In this document: positions 12,981-27,800 of the stretch, one piece after another
How positions within the stretch are numbered: position 1 is the stretch's first letter
Layout: every line of letters starts with the position of its first letter
Source: Eremophila alpestris peregrina
Taxonomy: Eukaryota; Chordata; Aves; Passeriformes; Alaudidae
Length of the DNA stretch: 64,000 nt
NCBI GenBank assembly: GCA_009792885.1
Contig: WMCF01000007.1
Span: 5,385,798 to 5,449,797 of the forward strand
Reading direction: 5' to 3'
Notes under the pieces: model-generated
What the model saw: only the letters and a program-made list of their open reading frames with translations
The model's database searches: none
What the model was told of the DNA's origin: nothing
Position numbers and translations under genes: made by a program

Positions 12981-15900
12981 CCAAACTGAAGCGCCAAAAT
13001 TGACAGGGCACTGTATAAGCACTCAGGGTAAATTGTCCTTACTTAAGAGACGACCATTCGGAATAACCATTACAATAGTCAGCTGGTTTTCTAACAATAA
13101 AACCTAAGTCCCCGCTCATTCACAATAAGCTAACCCCTGACATCACAATTCCTGGTGTTCATAAACACATCGGTTGAAGGGTTAAAAGTCGCTGCTTGTT
13201 AGACGACTTCCAAAGATTGTACATTGCAATCACCATGTAAACCAATTTTATTCTATTTAGAATAACATATTTTTTTTCATTTCAGTTAGAACTAGGATGA
13301 AAAGGTGATATTTGTGAGCAATTTAAAACTGCTCATAAAAATTCCTGTTCTTCAAGACCTGTCATGAATTTGTATCTCAACTGCCTAAGGAGTCAGGAAT
13401 ATTAGCTAAAGAGCACAAGCAGCACCCATCAGCCTAAAGTTCTCAAAAAGTAATTTAGAAGCATTAAATGTATCTAAGCAAGCATACTGCATTTCATACA
13501 CGGAGTTCAGAGTATTGGTCAGAACTTCCCAGCTGTTGGCAGATACTGACTTAATATGTATATGAAACAATTGCATTTCCTTGTTCAGTTATTCTTTTCT
13601 ACAGCTACAGCAGATGTTTGGCCTCTGAATACGACTTTGTAGACAAAGCTCTGCTGCTCCACCACTCCAAGTGAATTTGGTGCTCTCAGGGTCCAAGGTC
13701 AGTGGTGTCAGAGTGGAGTCCTGGGCAGAGAACTAAGGTCCACTTGGGTGGATTTTGCATATTTCTTCCCTCAGCATCAGTACCCTCTTTTCCTTGTCTA
13801 AGTTTCTCTGAAAGTGAGTACTGAGCTCTGTGAAAGTAACCTGGGAGGGGCTCACAAGGAAACAAGTAACTAAATTCTGTTTAGATTTCTGAGGCTTTGG
13901 AGCTGAAACATTCCGGTATATTTAAATAGGTGCTTCAACATGAATGCTAATTTAGTCTTGTCTCTTTGCCTCTCAGCCTTCTTAAAAAAAGAATGTGGAC
14001 ATCCACATCTCTCAAATTGCAGCTGGGAGTAAGGGTCTGTTCTAGTAGCTGGTGAAAGTACTCCCTGCTCCCATGACTCAAACACATACTTTTGGTGCCA
14101 TGACTACTACTAGTTCAACAGTACTTTTTGATCAAAAAAGGAAGTCTGCTGATTTGGCAACCCAATTCTAAAGTTTTTGCCTGGAAAACATTAAGCTACT
14201 GAAGTAATTATTTACATACTAAGTATTAAAACAAAACCAGCCTACATTACAAGAACACTATTTCACCATGATTGGTTCACTTTTTTTGTTAATAAGCAAC
14301 ATGAGACAGACTGCACATTCAGTCTCTTTCTTTTTAATGCATTGATACAGTTACTGACTTAAAAAAAATTTAAAATGCTCTTCAGTAAGGGAAGACACAA
14401 ACAGGTTTTCTATCATTTTTTTGCACTGAGTGTGGTTGCTATCACAATACTCTCCACAGGCAGGCTAAAATAGGTTTTGGAAACATAGAGGACATGAATT
14501 TTTTAACAATATGTTGCAGCCTGGAAAGGTTTCAGGATGTTTGACCATATATCTGTATCTATACATATGTAGGCACCTGAAAGTGCAGTGGAAGTATATG
14601 TTTTTGAATTTTTAAAAATAGAAACCTGTTTTAAGATTTCAAGTTCATGATTCAATATTTAGGGATCTAGAACTCTGTCTGTAATGCAGGCACACTTTTA
14701 TAAGAAAGGGTTGATGGAGCTTTTTCCTGCAATATCTCATAGGACTTAACAATATACATATACATGCAACCTTGCTTCTCTGCAGTTTCATAAGTGATTA
14801 GGCAGAAATTAGAAGAAGCTTAACCCAAGTGCAGATTATGGCTCCAATTCAGCAAACAATTAAAGCACAAATTGTGAGAAGCTAACCTGAGTTTACCTAA
14901 AAGCCCTGCAGAAGTCCTAGAAACAGTTTCTGATGCATGCTCTGCACAGTCATAAAATTTCTTCTGGCAAAATCCACTATAATCATGACATCAAAGGATG
15001 TGAACTGGACCCACAGTGAAGCTGTGAGACTGAATAACCTCTGGTAGTCCCCCAAGGCTCAGATACACTGGGATGTCTGTGTTTTTAGGAAAGCTCCAGA
15101 ACCAGGCAGCTGAAATAGTGGCTGCTACCACGCTCCCCTTACGTAAAAATTCGAGTGCAAGGCATAGAGTCATACTGACCCTACAATGAGTATTTAAGTG
15201 CTTAAAGATAACCACTTGCCTGCTGTATTAGAACAGAGCTGAAAATAGAACACATCATTCGGTATCTTTGCTCAAATCCTACTTCCACGTTAATTCAAAT
15301 GAGCTTTCTGCTCTCACTTGTAGTACCTGGAGAACAGTTGCTCATGTCAGAGCAACCAGAGCTGAAATAAAACTAGTATTCACCAATTCTTCACCAGAAC
15401 ATTGCTAACAGTCTTCAGTTTTGGGACAGAAATAACATTATTCTCAACCTTATCTATAGACACTTGTATCAGCATATCATTCACCACTGCAGTTTATCCT
15501 GTCACACTGTTTTCCCTCACAAACTGGTATCCAGCTGTCTCAAACCAGGTCCATACAATATAAAAATATATATACCTCTATTAAGGCAACATTTAATTCT
15601 TACATAACTCAAGAACTGCCATTTGCATACAAGTAATTGTCTTTTGAATAATTTGCATTCTAACACTGTTGTAAAAGCATGAACAATAGCAAATATTACT
15701 CTTGGACAGGAAATGTCAAAAGAACAGATCCTAAGTGAAGAAGCAATTACTCTGTTAAAATCAGCATTTTATTTATTGCATGACATTGAAATTATTCCTA
15801 CATATATTAACTAAGTAGGAAAACACCTAGTGTTCAGCCATCCTGAATATCATTAACAATAACCTATCTCTCTGACTCCCATTCAATTTCTATAATCACT

Positions 15901-17040
15901 TGATGATCTATTGAAATGAAAAGGACTTATGAAGGTAAATTGGACTGTTATAAAGAACTCATCATCTATCAAAGATCCCAAATTTTAAAAGGCTTGATTT
16001 TTAAAAAAATATTGTTTGGTCAACTTGCTTGAATGCAAAGCAGTAGATAAACACAATGAATACCTGTAGGTGGGCATGCTGAAGTACATAGAAGATAACA
16101 TTGTTTTTCCAAGGTTCCAGGTGATGACAAGCCTATGAAGAAAAGCACTGATATCCAATTCCCAAGACATTACTATAATTAACTGCCTGAGACACAACCC
16201 GTAGACGAGTAAACTGGAATTCAGACATCAAGTGTTAATTTTATCCAGGATCAGACTTGTTTGTAGCTCCTCCAGCTATTGAACACTGAGTGCAACTCTA
16301 GTTATTGGCTTTTCAGGTTCTCATCAATAACAACTCTGATGAATTTTCTGTACTGTGGATTCAGTCAGATACTTGGCAAAGATGCTGGCAGATAATTCTA
16401 TCTAGATTGAATAAAGCAATGAGTTGATTTAAGTATTTAAGGTGTGTCATGCATTTAAATGAAACAATCACAAGAGCATTGCAGAAGCATTTTCTAGAGT
16501 GTATTTGGGACATTCTTATCACAAGAAATTTATTCTTTTATTCACAGTTGCCCTTTGAGACACATTCCTCATTACATGAGTACAGCCATAAAATAGGAGA
16601 GAAAAGAGAAGTAACTTTGATTTTCTTAAAAACAAATATTTAAAAATTTTAAAAGGAAACCCTGAAGCCATTTTGTAATTAATTAGAGATGAAAGAGTCT
16701 TACCCTAATAAGACTAGATCCCTCATGTTTTATACCAGGGTTAAAAATGCTGCTGAATTTCTGAAGCAATTTTCACACTATTTGCTATCCTACATTTAGT
16801 ATTTTACTTCCTGATATAGTTTAGTAAAAAGGCAACAGTAAAGGTATAACTGCCTCAAATAAAAAATATTACAAAAATTAAATTAAGCTGTTTTTTAGCT
16901 GTTTGGACATGCAGATTTGGATAAATTTGTGCTGCATTTTAAATAAGATAAAAAAGAATCTAAAATAGACTAATTATTTTTCTTTTCTGTTTGCTTAGCT
17001 ATGAAATTGGATTATTTAATACATTATATAAGTTAAAAAG

Positions 17041-17072
<32 letters not shown>

Positions 17073-20000
17073 TATAACATATATAGAACTTTGTTTCCAC
17101 TCATCCCAAGAAAGCATCTCAGATTTTATGGTGTATTGAGCCAATTTTAAATCAGGAGCACTACAGTATGGATAATAATTCCATTTTCATATCTTTCAGA
17201 TGGTATTTGGGAGAAGAAATGTGAACTTGAGCTCTAAAATCATACTATTCAAGGTTCTCCCAAAAATGAATGCTTAAACATGCAGTTTTAAGAGAAAATA
17301 GAAAACCTTCAGAACAAAACTAACATACAGAAAAGAAATGCCTTAAAGTTATCCTCAGAATTTTGGAAATAGCACCAAGAGGTCAACTGTGACCTCAAGC
17401 AAAACAAAAAATGACAAACTGCTACTGAAATGCACTTTGCTTTCAGAGAATGCTGAGGATATTGTCAAGACAATTAATTTTTATCTGGTCAATTTGTACT
17501 TAAAAGTTTTCCAGTCTTGATGGTGTGATGTACTAACAGTTCCATTAAATAACTACATTAATTCATAGCCCTAATCAAGAGTTCAGATTAAGTTCTAAAG
17601 AACATCCAGGCCACCTAGCTTCCAGAACCCAAAAGAAGCAAGTTTTGCCTCCCTTATGAACTGGAGATCCCTACGTGCCTGAGCTCCTGTGAACATTAAA
17701 TGCTAGTCTTAGCACAGAGGCCTGACTTGCTGATAGTGCTGGAAATTTTTGCTTCCCACTGTATTGGAAAACCGAACTTGGAAACATACATTATGAAGTC
17801 TTATTGCATATTCTACACTTGTGTAGAAAAGTGTAAATTTGAGATTGATAGCTACATAATTAGAAGGACTTGCTTTCCCATCTTTTCTCCAGGAGTAGGG
17901 CAAACAGAATTCTTAAGTGAAAATTCTATAAACTTCTCAATTAGAAGTTCCTCACATTTTGCAATTTATAGAGGAAGCATAATGAACAAATATCCAGGAC
18001 AAAGGTTATTTCCCCTGCTTAGATTCCAACAGCCACCTCCTCTATGTTGAAAATTTGTGAATATTTCTCAAACATCAATTTAGATATTTAGGAAGATAAG
18101 CTGTCAGCCTCCAAGCCTCCTCTTTCCTTTTCAGATACATAAATCTGAAACTTTTACCTACTCCTCTATTGTTATCCTTCATCACCTTCTCTTGACCTAA
18201 AACCTAAAGCCACATCCCTGGGCTATTGCCACTGTCCTGCTGGACTGCACCTTATCCACTGGCTTCACTTCCTTAAATCACTGCTTCAGCTTTGTAACTC
18301 CTTGAGAGCAACTTCCAGAAAGCCTCAGGTCCTTGCATTCCCAATTTGCTGTCCCCTCATTTCAGTGGCTTGCTTCATACCACTTGATGGGCTGTTCTTT
18401 CATACTCTAGTAATTAGGATGTGCATTCCTCATCTCCATTTTGAGCAACAATTCTTAACATCTAATCACTACATTTATACAATATCAATTGTGAGAAATG
18501 GAAAAAATATGGCAGGAAGAAATGTTTGGTAGTGGAAAAACGGGGCAGGAACATTAATTTTCACATGCTACCCAAAATCCTTGCAAATGCTTTGCAAGAG
18601 ACTTTTACAACTGACCTAGACCACCTCATTGAATCCTACCTCAGGCCTGCTTGGCACAAAGATCTAAACCAACAAGAATCAATTAAAACTGTTCTATTTC
18701 TGTACAACTTCAACTATCTAGAGATAGTTTAAAAAAATTTGTTTGTCCATATCTATATTCTTTTTTCCCTACAGTCCCAATCTCTTTAAGCCACCTGAAT
18801 TTTGTTGTATTTTTCTACCCCTTGCATTACTACCTAGCAAACAATAACTGTGCTTCTTAATATATCTCTGATCCATCTAATTTTGTTCAATCTGCCATAG
18901 GAAATACAAAGAAGAAATTGAGTAACAAAATCAACCCCAAATGATCTCTTTGCAGCTCCCCCACCCATTACTTTCAACAATGCTCAGTGCTGAGAATCAG
19001 CTTACTAAAAATAGAGAGCACTTTCCTAGACATGACCATACTTGTGGGTCTCATCTCAAAAGAGTTGTTCTTGCCTGATTAGATTGGCCTATTAAGGGAT
19101 AGAGAGCATGTTGGGCTAGTCCAATCTGTCTCTGACTCTCCTCAGAGCTAACAAGAGAATATTTAAAGATCTGCCCTTCATTACAGTTAGACTCCACACA
19201 CTCTGAATGCAGCATTTTTTTACCTTCACGGTCCTCCTGGAAAAACTACTATTTAAAACCTAAGCTCAAGAGTATAAAAAAGAAATGCCAGTAGCTATGG
19301 TGTTTCAGGTCATCATTTGTTAGAAGCAATAAGATTTGGAAAGAGCAAATGAATGGGAACATCTGCAGCAAATAAGTATGATAAAGGTAACAAACCACCA
19401 TATTTTTCCAAGCTCTTTGGAGACAGGAAGTTTTAAACAAACTTGGAAAGGGGACTTAAATTTTATCAATTCTGAGAACTTGGCAGCATCTCTCTAGCCA
19501 GATGAGGTCACAAATCAATCTCAAAACACTTCTGCCAAAGTATAAATACCATAGCAGGGCATGTCTAAGTCACACTAACATGTCTGGCTGGCATAACTAC
19601 AATAGCAGAGTTGATAAGGTAGCAACCGGCTTATCCTGAGAATTCTTTTCATGAAGAGGTCATTTCTTCTTTTGTGCTAGGAAGTGAAACAATGCCAAAG
19701 CATTCCAGAATTGCTTAAACAAATAGCAGCATCTACCTCCACTTAGAGGTTAACACTTTGTACTTTTTTGGTAGCTTCTTTGCTTTCCCTAGATTATAAC
19801 ATAACACATTAGGAACTTTAGCAGACCACCTGCCAGATGTATTCTTTATTTGAGGAAGTGAATCAGCTCTTTTGTTACAGGACTTCTAGATTACAATTGC
19901 CTTCTCGTTTTGCTTCTGGTTTGGCCATGGTTTGGCTCCTTAAACTTTATTTAATATTCACTTCCTTTTAGCCTGAAGTGACTTTCAACTCTATCTTAAG

Positions 20001-20159
20001 CTTTGGTCTTGAACAGTGTTCAAGCAACAGATATAAAATTATGAAACATGACTATATGAAAAAGTCTGCTGCCAGTTTTCCATCAGGAACCTCACTTACA
20101 TTAAGAGTTTATCATAGAGACTTCATCTAGACTTCACACTAGAGAGGGGAAAGGTGAAA
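12981..20159. other. Non-coding stretch between the CpG island and the first CR1
   Basis: AT-rich, CpG-poor sequence with one AT microsatellite (17041). The longest frame (116 codons, plus, 17700-18050) has no recognisable motif and no supporting context, so I treat it as chance. One exon-like segment on the minus strand (16064-16132) is discussed in the findings. Confidence 0.7.
17041..17072. repeat. (AT)n microsatellite with short (AC) tail
   Basis: About 13 uninterrupted AT units run from 17041 to 17067, followed by CACAC. It is AT-only on both sides and likely length-polymorphic. Confidence 0.95.
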
Positions 20160-20742
20160 TATTCAAAAAGGAATGTGATCCTTCACCTCTATGCAGTGCT
20201 GGTGAGGCCACCCCTGTAGATCTGCAGAACTGTGTCTGGTTTGGGGCTTCCCTGTACATGGAGCCATTGACACACTGGAGACTCCAGCCAAGGGACACAC
20301 AGTGGACTAAGAGAGCCATCCCTCCTGGAAGGAACAACTGAGAGACCTGGGACTGTTTAGCCCAGTGAAAGCTGGGAGAGGGTTGGTGAGGGGCAGGGCC
20401 AGCATCTCATCTACCTGCACACACCTGAAGGGAGGCTTTGTGCACTGACTGTGGCTGCATGCAGTGGTATGCATGATCAGAGACAATGGCACGATCTGAA
20501 GCACAGAAAAGTCTGTCTGAACATCAGGAAACACTTTTTAAATGTGAGGGTGACTGAGGACTTGCCACAGGTTGGCCAGTGGGTTTTGCATCTCTAGAAG
20601 AGTATCTTTAGGACATATTCAAAAGCCTTCTGGATATCATCCTGGACAATTGGCTCTCGGTGGTCTCGCTAAAGCAGGAGGTTGGGTTGGGCCAGACAAT
20701 CTCCAGAGGTCATTTCCAAACTCAACCATTCCATGATACAAG
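20160..20742 (+). mobile_element. CR1 LINE 3' fragment
   Basis: A plus-strand, 5'-truncated CR1. In order it shows the RT C-terminal landmarks ATGCAGTGCTGGTGAGGCCA, a degenerate GTGTCTGGTTTGGGGC, CTGAAGGGAGGCTTTGT, GTCTGTCTGAACATCAGGAA and AATGTGAGGGTGACTGAG, then the 3' untranslated landmarks GGTTGGGTTGGGCCAGACAATC and CTCAACCATTCCATGATA. The order and spacing match the other CR1 copies in this window. The reading frame is interrupted by several stops. The left boundary is placed where similarity to the CR1 pattern fades, uncertain by about 50 bases. Confidence 0.88.
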
Positions 20743-23700
20743 AAAAACCAATTGTCTAAGTTTTTTTTTTTTAATTATTATAGATATTTGTTGCTCTCTG
20801 GCACAAAAATTTAGATCTCTGATTTCTCCAGATAGAATCAGACTCAGATCAGCAGAAACACAAAAAGCAGTATCAGAATCTCTGATACAAGGATGGTTGG
20901 ATAATACAGACTCCTAACATGTAACTTTAAGGAAGCAGCAGTGGAGTGTTTGCTCAGCATCACTTTCTGAAATAAACTGCAGATTTAGTGTGGGAGGAAA
21001 AGAAGCACTGTATATAAACAAGACGAAAGAAAACAAGAGACTCAAATGTATTCAGGATTTAGAAGCTCACGACACTGATGTTGTTTCCATAGCAACTAAT
21101 ATACTTGAAAGCAGGGAAAAAACAGGGTGAGGATTTTAAAGGACAATACCACACAGAGATTAAAAGCAGATTCTGCCCACCCACTGATAATCTGAGGTTT
21201 GGACTGATGAAATTATGCAGTTTATAACAAGAAGTCTCACTTGTTAAGGGAGTAATGGTCCAGTGAAACTACCCTACTAACAAAATAAGAGTGAAAGAAT
21301 AAAAGCAGCACAGTGAAACACCCCTGGTACTTGACAGCCTATCTTCCAACGCTTTAGCAGGCTAAAACAAAGATGAACAGTACACTACCAGTTAATGCAG
21401 TTGTGCTTTGGGCACTCACCACTCACTGTCAGAGGTGGTGTCCAATGTTATTTCCCTCATTAGTCAGAATAAATGACCTATGTGATTCCAAGGAAAGACA
21501 GGATAAAGTAGATAAGAAGAAGTATACATTGCACTAAACTGAATCAGATTGCTCAATTGGTTTGCAATGCTCATGTTTCTATAGCTTCTTGCCCATGCAA
21601 TTGATGGCATTGATATAACTACCCTTTTCATAAAAAAAATACAAAGAAGAGAATTTGTACTTTTTCAGCTCAGTGAGTGAATGCTAACAAAAGGCATAAG
21701 ACCCCTGAAAGAGTAAACCCCTGTATACAATTCTTCCATTTATCACCATTTCTGAGAAATGAAATAGCATAAACTTGTAATTTAAGTGCTGCCTACGCTC
21801 AATAAATGGCTTTTGCACTATTGGCAGCAAAACTTTATGAACTGTATATTTCTATACTACATCAGGCTACCTCTGAGAGATAGAATCAGAATTAGACAGA
21901 AAAAGAATTCAGAATTTTCAATCACACAAAAGTTACTTGGGAGGCAAAATCCGATTTCCAGCTAATTAGCGACATAGCAGAGCTGTATGCAGTTTCATCA
22001 TCACACATGTCCAGGGACACGAACCAAAGGAATTCTGAATCACAAGTGCCAGACTCCTACCCTTTGTAGGACTTTTCAGGAATAGCATTGCAAAGGCATT
22101 CTTGCTTATCATAAAAAGGGAACGTCATGGAAAGATCAGTTTGAAGAGAAGTTTCAGAAGGGTGCTAACAGCACTCTTGGCATCATCAGAGCTACACAGT
22201 TAATGCCTATGAAATGAAATTAGTTCAGTGTACTGTTTTCAAATACTTGGTTTGGTGTAATAATAATTTTCAACTGTTCTGCCAATAATCAACAGGTAAA
22301 GTCAACATCTACCCCAAGACCACTTCAGTTGATTTGTTCCTCATCTGGAATTTCTTATCTTTTTAGAAATCCATATCCTAACATCCATTTGAGAGGTAGA
22401 ATAAATTAAAAAAAAAAAATCTACAGTAGTTTCCCAGATTGATATATTTCAATATTCAAATTATGCAGAAAATTCTGGTACTGGATTGCTAAAATTTACT
22501 AATAAATTGTTATTAGAACAAAATAAGGAAAAGGCCTGACTTTTTTTTCCACCAAAGTGGTGAAAAGGATGTAGGTGGGGACTATAATTGACACTAATTA
22601 TTTGTAGGAAAGGTCAGGGTTACCTTTTACCAGCACTGTGAGGCAGCTGATTATCTGTCACATCTCTGGAACACAGTCACGAATTTGTCAGTGACTAAAG
22701 GACAAGCAGGCCTTGGCTAGCAATCAAACTTGGCAATGTTCAACAACACAGCACAGCAGATGTCTTTTTAAAATAGGTAAATTGTAAGGCACTAGATAGT
22801 GTAATGCTAGATATCTGTAATGCTGAAAAAACGTTGATAAAAGCTACTGTTTAAGCACTTAATAGGTGACTTGGCAGTATGAGCTTCTCAGCATTTGAAG
22901 GGCTAAAAAGAACAACTATATCACAAAATTCCAGCTCAGTTTTGAACTCCCTCAGAAAGTCTTCAGTTTCTACAGGACATGTAATTTTATTTATTTGATA
23001 CATTAACACCATTTTGAACAAAACTACACTGTCTGGTGTAGGACAGACAGCTGTGTAAAGATATCTAGAAAATAAAGGCTAGACTGGGTCGTTTAAAAAA
23101 TATAGTACCTCAAAAACTAGGGAATTTTGTCTCAGATTCTCAGGAAATACCCCTCTAAAAGTTGAAAATTATCATACCATATTATAATTATTATTGTTGC
23201 TGAAAAATCCAACCAGATATCTGACACATATTGTATGATAACTGATTTGTTATCAGGCTACTCAGTGCTCCAAGAAAACAAGTTGTTTGTTATTTAGTAT
23301 GTCCCTGGAGAAGTTTACTGTGCATTAAGTGAAATGAAAATTCCACCACTGAGATCCTCTTACTGGCTTTTCAGAAAGTGGAGTTTACAGGGATGAGGCA
23401 GCTCATTTCTTAGTAGCATTGCCTCAAATTTTAATCTCAGAACTATGAGAATGGAAGAAATCCATAATGCCCACGTGCTCCTACTTAACAACTTCGCTTT
23501 TTCGAACAAACTCCCCAAATGAAACAGTGTAACAAATTCAGTGGGACTTCTCTGCATGCAATTTTGGATATAATAGTAAAAGGCCCTTGCTCTGCAGTAA
23601 TAACCAGTCCATAATTAAGGTTATATATAGACTTTTTAAATTTTTTTGAGTATAAAGAGTTCATTTACAGTTATGTTATGCAGCTCTGCACTAGCCAGTT

Positions 23701-24812
23701 TAAATGCCATCAGCTCCAGCTTTTGACTACATGTACATCCATTCAGTAGTCAAACAATGCTGAGAGACTGCAGGGGAGAATCCTGACAACACCACTCTTC
23801 TTGATGCTGAGGAATGCTAAGTCTAGGGGATTATAACACCCATCTGGGCATTTCCATTTTCTGGAAATCTTTAGGTAATACTTCAAAATTTCATGCCAAA
23901 GCAGTAGTTCTGGGGAAAATTTCTGATTTCCTCAGATGTGTCAGCGTCATGTTTCTAAAAATGAGATTTGATAGGGAAATAAATCAATCACTTGGGCTCT
24001 CCAGATAAGGGAAGTCATGATCAGTAAGAATTTAGACCAGCATAACAGGGAGAAAAATAGTTATGTAGACTAGCAGTCCTGGTGCATAGCAGTTGTCAGC
24101 TTTCCTTCTTTTCTTGCTCAAGTACACTGCAGAATTGTGCTGTTCAAGCTTCACAAAGCACACTGAACCCTGGCTCCTGCTTTTGCAGAAGTTAGTAAGC
24201 AGTAGTTTGCAACATGATACTCTCCATGGGAAACACCAAAACTTTTCTTAGTTGTCCTCAGCAGAGACACAAGGATATTTGTGAATCAATCCAAAACCAT
24301 TTTGAAGCACAAGTGTCAATAGCTACTAGAAGCAAACTGAAAAAAAATCCATCCTGCTTTTAATTTATAACTGACCACCTTTAGCTGACAGCACTTTGCT
24401 CAGTGTAAGCCACAGGACTCTCATGCTTATCAGGTAGAGTAACTACTTTTAATTCCAGTGCAACAACACTAAAGCTTAAAAGCAGAAGGGTTAACAAACC
24501 TATCTGACTGACTGCAGGGCAGTGGCCCAGCATGACACTACTGTTTTGTGACAGGCCTATAACTATAATCCATAACTCATTGCAAATGTCATGCTTTCAT
24601 CTAGTTTCTACTGAATGTATCTGAACAAGGAGGATGACATTACGTCTTCTCTCCTCAAGGACTCACAAAACCAGACAAGAAATACGAAAATCCTGGTATC
24701 CTTTCTGAATAGCTAATCTTTTATTTAGGAATAGAAAGATGTCTCAGTGCCAAAAATTAATAGAAAAACCTGACTGAAAATTGAGAGCTGACAATCAGGA
24801 TGAGTGTGCAAG

Positions 24813-24862
24813 GTATATATATATATTTACACACACACACACACATACATGTATATAACATA
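24813..24862. repeat. Compound (TA)n-(AC)n microsatellite
   Basis: TA repeats (24814-24826) pass into about eight AC units (24829-24845) and then ATACATGTATATA. Compound TA/CA tracts of this type are common in vertebrate introns. Confidence 0.9.
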
Positions 24863-27800
24863 ACATCTCTGGAATTGTAAAGCCAGCTGTTTTTCATACA
24901 ATTAGAGTCAGGCTAATCTTAGTAATACTCAATTTACCTATCCTATGTAAGGGCTTCACCAGATACGAAAATGTATGTATCAACAACATACAGTGTTACA
25001 GCTATCAGTGTCTGGAAATAAATTTTGACATTCATTCAACCTTTTTTGTGTTTAGCTAGCTCATATTAAAACATCTCATCTGCTCTAGAGCTAAAGATTT
25101 TCAGTGACTTCAGAATGCTTGAAGATGGAGAAAATCTGAACAATGTTAGAACAATGAAGGAGGTCTTCAAAGACAAAAATACTGCCACTTTTGAGGTAGG
25201 TAAGCCAGCATAGACAAGCAACTTGCCCCAAATCATCTAATGGGCCAATGGCTGCAACATCAAGAAATTTCACCTTCCTGCTTTTTTGACCATTTTTCTC
25301 TCCAGCTTCCCAAACCTACCCTGTGATCTGACATCAACCAGTGCCAACCTCAGGTTCCTCCATCAGTCCACGTGGTGAGATGCATGGTTTGCACTGTCAC
25401 TGCCTTTAGTCCTGGTCAAGGCTTTAATCAATTGGCCCAGTTGCTTTCCTCTAAACCTATCACTGCTTCCAGTGGCAGCTTTTTGAATTTTAACTTCCTG
25501 CTTGAAAACTTTGATATACAGTCAGTAAACTTGACTTGATATTCAACATGACTAAAACAAATAGTCAGGAGCAGACAGGAGAAATCTTACTGCATCTTGG
25601 TGTGAAGAAGAATTCCAAATACATTCTTCCTTCTTAATGAATTATCAGAAAACTTAATGATGTATCACTTTCTCCTGATCCAGTGGCATATATTTTAAAT
25701 AGAGAAACTCTGAATACACTATTACATTTATGAGTATTAAGCTGGGTTGTTTTTTTGTTTTTTTTTTTCATTGGCCAAGGCCAAAATTGAGGAAATGTTC
25801 AAGTTTCTAAGTGAAACAAGAGCCCAGAGTTTTGAAAATGTGTGAGGAGACAGAACTGGTATTTCTAGTGTACCAGTCCAAAATGAAACAGAATTCCATT
25901 TCCCAGTTAGGAGCACATAACCAGCTTGCATTTGCTCTGTAAGGTGCAATCCTAGTTCCAATTCCACTGTGCAAACCCTCACACTACTAGGTTCTGGCTC
26001 TAAATTCAAGGATACAGAAGAAAAATATAGGGTATGCTCTCTGTCCTCCTCTAGCCTCTACAAGTGCTTTATCCATACACAGAAAACACAAAACATTTAT
26101 TTTGTCCACCTTTTGTCAGAATTCCAGAAGGGGGAAGGAGAGAGGCATCATACTGTAACTGCTCACCCTAAATGTGGCAGCCAGGTATAATCCCAAATAC
26201 TGAGTCTTCTGTCAATGGCAGCAACAAACCACATGACAGTGCTCTCTCACACTGCCACTTTTTCCCTGCAAAGGCACAGGCAATTACTAAGCTCACAGTA
26301 CCTTGTCTATATCACAACTTTAGCACCTGAACCACAGCTTTACAGTTCCAGGCCATTTACTGTTAGGCCAGGAGAGCTCCAAGGGCTGAGGACCACCAGG
26401 CAGAGCCACTCTTGAGTAAAGCAATCTAGGACTCAGGATGCACATTTCCTAGCCAGAGTTATTATTCTCCTCCCATTTATTAAATCCTAATCTACTAAAT
26501 TGGTCCAGGCCAGACTAGATCATCTGGTTAATGTGCTTTTACAGAGCAGTTATGCTGATATGTAAGCTTATGTTATTTGTCTGAGTTCATCCAGAGCTTA
26601 TTTACAAATTTAAAGATCTAGTTACAACCAAGGGAAAAAAAAAAAGCTACGAGAATTCAGAAAAAGTAGAAAACTCCCCTGATTTTAAAAATCATCATGT
26701 AATATTTTCAGTGCCGAGTGGCCATGGCTCTGTCAGAATAGAGAAAGAGGTAAAAATTGAACTGTTCCTCAACAACTAGTATCCCTGCTAAGAAAAACTT
26801 AATACACAACTGGAAAAATAAGACTTCATAATTAATACTATGAATGATGAGGGATGCAAATATATTAGAGAATTAAATTCAAGAACAATGAAAATGTTAT
26901 TGCCTATGGAATGAGTAATGGAATTTGAATAAGGACAAATCTCAGTAGTCAGCTTACACTCTTTCTTGTCAGACTACTCCTTTTAAGACCTGTAGCATCA
27001 AGAAAAGAAGTGGCAGTGAGTCAGTGTTGCAACATACCAAAAACTAAAAAAAAATCAGTTTCATCCATTCAGTATAGTTTTGTAGATTGCAATGAAAAAC
27101 ATTTTTCACAGCCAATTGTTTTCAGTGCTTCTGCATTGGAACTTTACTTACAGTTAGTTACTAATAGAGATTTTTTAAACAAGTATTTGAGGTATGCCTT
27201 GAGGTACACTTGAAGTTTCTATTCTGACGGTAATCATGGAGTCTCCAAAGAAAATGTAGGTGGAACTAATTATTTTTATTGAAAGAAAAAGAATTCTTTG
27301 TTGCTAAAAGGATCTGAAAAGCATGATTCACAGCATAGAGAATATTCAAAGTTACAGTATAGTGACTTTTATTTCACTATGAGGAGAGCAATTTCCAAGA
27401 GCCTACGGAAGGTAGAGGTTCACTGTATAAAGCTGAAGACTTCCTTCTTTCAGATTTCAAATTTAGGCAGATATTTGAGGGGGAAAAAATATTCCAAACC
27501 TGTGCACTGTTCTCAGGTTCTTAATTTGACTCAGTTTTCCTAGTATAATAAAAATGTCAAGCTGCAAAATATTTAAAGGGTACATCTTGGTAAATAATCA
27601 GACAGGCTTGGCTTGGACTCTTTTTGTTTTGGTTTCTTTTTACTTTCCTAAATTTTTCATTAAATTTCTTAAGTTCTAGTAATTTGATTTCCTGAACAGT
27701 AATAAATTTATTTTTTAAAAAGTTCCAAGAAACCCCAATAGAGCATTCAGAAAACACACTGGTAAATTTTAAGCATTAAACTCTTTACTGCTTACAGACA

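Noticed and set aside
12223..13107. 294-codon plus-strand open frame through the CpG island
   Set aside because: It is Pro/Ala/Arg-rich because of GC content, has no recognisable domain and no clear start context, and runs out of the island into AT-rich DNA. It overlaps other long frames in all directions, as expected in a CpG island.
17700..18050. 116-codon plus-strand frame
   Set aside because: No domain, no splice or promoter context, and a length within chance for 64 kb in six frames.
24953..25035. Minus-strand segment with acceptor TTTATTTCCAG and peptide TLIAVTLYVVDTYIFVSG
   Set aside because: An in-frame stop comes just before the better donor. It shows how easily protein-like pseudo-exons arise here.
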